Below are positions 63,033 through 64,000 of a stretch of 64,000 bases of DNA, one piece after another (within the stretch, counting starts at the first letter, position 1; each line of letters starts with the position of its first letter). Under the pieces are notes generated by a model, which worked only from the letters and a program-made list of their open reading frames with translations, ran no database searches and was not told the origin of the DNA. The position numbers were made by a program, and so were the translations under genes. The DNA lies in contig WBUL01000010.1 of assembly GCA_008933735.1 (NCBI GenBank), positions 1 to 64,000 on the forward strand, written 5' to 3'. This DNA comes from Anaerolineae bacterium (GTDB taxonomy: Bacteria; Chloroflexota; Anaerolineae; Aggregatilineales; J027).

Positions 63033-64000
63033 ATGCCAGTGACAATTCTGGTTGGGGCACAGTGGGGCGATGAAGGCAAGGGCAAAGTGACCGATTGGCT
63101 TGCTGAAGATATCCACATCATCGCCCGTTACAATGGCGGCGATAATGCAGGGCATACCCTCAATATCGAAGGCAAAACCTACAAGTTGCACTTTCTTCCT
63201 TCCGGTATTTTACGTGATGGTGTGGTCAGCTTAATGGGCGGCGGGATGGTGATACACCCCGAACGACTGCTCAAAGAAATGCAGGAACTCGCGACTCAAG
63301 GGGTAGATGTTTCCCCTCAGAGGCTCAAAATTTCGACCAACGCGCATGTGATCACCCCGGCACACCAAGCCCTGGAAAAGGCCGACGAAGAAACACGCGG
63401 CAGCAGCAAAATCGGCACGACCGGGCGCGGAATCGGGCCGGCCTATACGAGCAAATTTGCCCGAAATGGCATTCGCGCCTCCGCCATGCGCGACCCCGAA
63501 GTTTTCGGAGAACAGGTTTACAAAGCCATTGAAAACGCGAATAAAATCCTGCACAACGTTTATCAGGCTCCCACACTCAACGCCAGTGAGTGCGCCGCCA
63601 AATATAGTCGTGAAGCGCAGCGTCTGGCCCCCTATCTGGTCGATGGGTGGGCATATTTGAACCATGCCCTGCGCGAAGGCAAAAAAGTGCTGGCGGAAGG
63701 CGGGCAGGCCACCCTGCTGGACATTGATCATGGTAACTATCCCTACGTGACCAGTTCAAACCCAACGGCTGGAGGGGCGCTGGTCGGTTTAGGTTTTGGC
63801 CCCAGACAGGTAGACCGTGTTATCGGGGTGGCCAAAGCCTTTTGTACGCGCGTGGGTGCGGGCCCATTCCCTACTGAACAGGACAATGACATTGGTGCGG
63901 TCATGCGTGGCGATGGCAGCAATCCATGGGACGACTTCGGCACAACCACAGGCCGTCCGCGTCGCTGTGGTTGGCTGGATATGGTCGCGCTGAAGTATGC
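63033..64000 (+). CDS. purA: Adenylosuccinate synthetase, 5' part
   Basis: GTP-dependent ligase of IMP and aspartate, first step of AMP synthesis. 322 codons are visible, about three quarters of the usual 430. GAQWGDEGKGK (P-loop with catalytic Asp), YNGGDNAGHT with the catalytic His, IGTTGRGIGPAYTSK, EGGQATLLDIDHGNYPYVTSSN and VGAGPFPTE are all intact. AGGAG precedes the ATG. The 3' end is outside the window. Confidence 0.97.
   Translation, partial: MPVTILVGAQWGDEGKGKVTDWLAEDIHIIARYNGGDNAGHTLNIEGKTYKLHFLPSGILRDGVVSLMGGGMVIHPERLLKEMQELATQGVDVSPQRLKISTNAHVITPAHQALEKADEETRGSSKIGTTGRGIGPAYTSKFARNGIRASAMRDPEVFGEQVYKAIENANKILHNVYQAPTLNASECAAKYSREAQRLAPYLVDGWAYLNHALREGKKVLAEGGQATLLDIDHGNYPYVTSSNPTAGGALVGLGFGPRQVDRVIGVAKAFCTRVGAGPFPTEQDNDIGAVMRGDGSNPWDDFGTTTGRPRRCGWLDMVALKY

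Noticed and set aside
1-64000. CRISPR array, tRNA or rRNA genes
   Set aside because: No regularly spaced repeats and no cloverleaf or rRNA-like segments recognised.

Overview
The window looks like a chromosomal segment of a Chloroflexota bacterium, probably Anaerolineae-like. This is inferred from gene content and style: Thr/Pro-rich linkers of the TNTPRPT type, an alpha-2-macroglobulin with bacterial Ig-like repeats, very large GAF histidine kinases, an intein-containing DnaE, and a dcw cluster of unusual composition. No rRNA, tRNA or CRISPR array was seen. Coding density is very high: several convergent gene pairs share stop-codon bases, and many operon neighbours overlap by ATGA.

Layout. 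1-240: 5' part of an IS200/IS605 transposase gene and its putative end. 328-2308: branched-chain amino-acid exporter azlCD, then convergent pfkA. 2490-4553: a serine lipase-type hydrolase and a TPR/membrane/Thr-Pro-rich protein. 4620-11393 (minus): a 2089-residue alpha-2-macroglobulin and a stand-alone receiver protein. 11533-26187 (minus): the division and cell-wall cluster, in transcription order ftsL-ftsI-mraY-unknown-murD-ftsW-murG-two CvpA-like paralogues-murC-murB-ftsQ-ftsA-ftsZ. murE, murF, mraZ and rsmH are not in it. 26272-33672: a tocopherol-cyclase-like protein with a small partner, a PAS histidine kinase, uvrC, two tandem membrane paralogues and a ClC-type chloride protein. 33871-35967: a small protein, an ArsR-type regulator with a strong promoter flanked by repeated operators, and a decayed DUF1152-like pseudogene.

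36060-43572: dnaE with a 231-residue mini-intein, a matrixin-like metalloprotease, and an S1-domain protein. 43573-49690 (minus): the heat-shock operon hrcA - HPD-less J-like membrane protein - 44-residue ORF - grpE - dnaK - dnaJ - orphan ABC ATPase. 49779-54319: thioredoxin and a 1391-residue PDZ/4xGAF histidine kinase. 54478-56373: cobalamin-binding small subunit, MeaB GTPase and a tail-anchored protein. 56434-58141 (minus): second S1 protein, bS21 and IF-1, an apparent translation operon. 58273-64000: a 2-hydroxyacid dehydrogenase-like protein lacking its catalytic Arg, a TPR-BTAD regulator, a membrane-fused sulfite-oxidase-like molybdoenzyme, and the 5' part of purA.

Most of the window is housekeeping (envelope synthesis and division, replication and repair, protein folding, translation). 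The less ordinary parts are the mini-intein with a decayed endonuclease, paralogous membrane-protein pairs in conserved operons, the HPD-less J protein with its coupled micro-ORF, the dual-operator ArsR promoter, and several enzymes with altered key residues. No complete new defence or mobile system was recognised. All searches were by eye.
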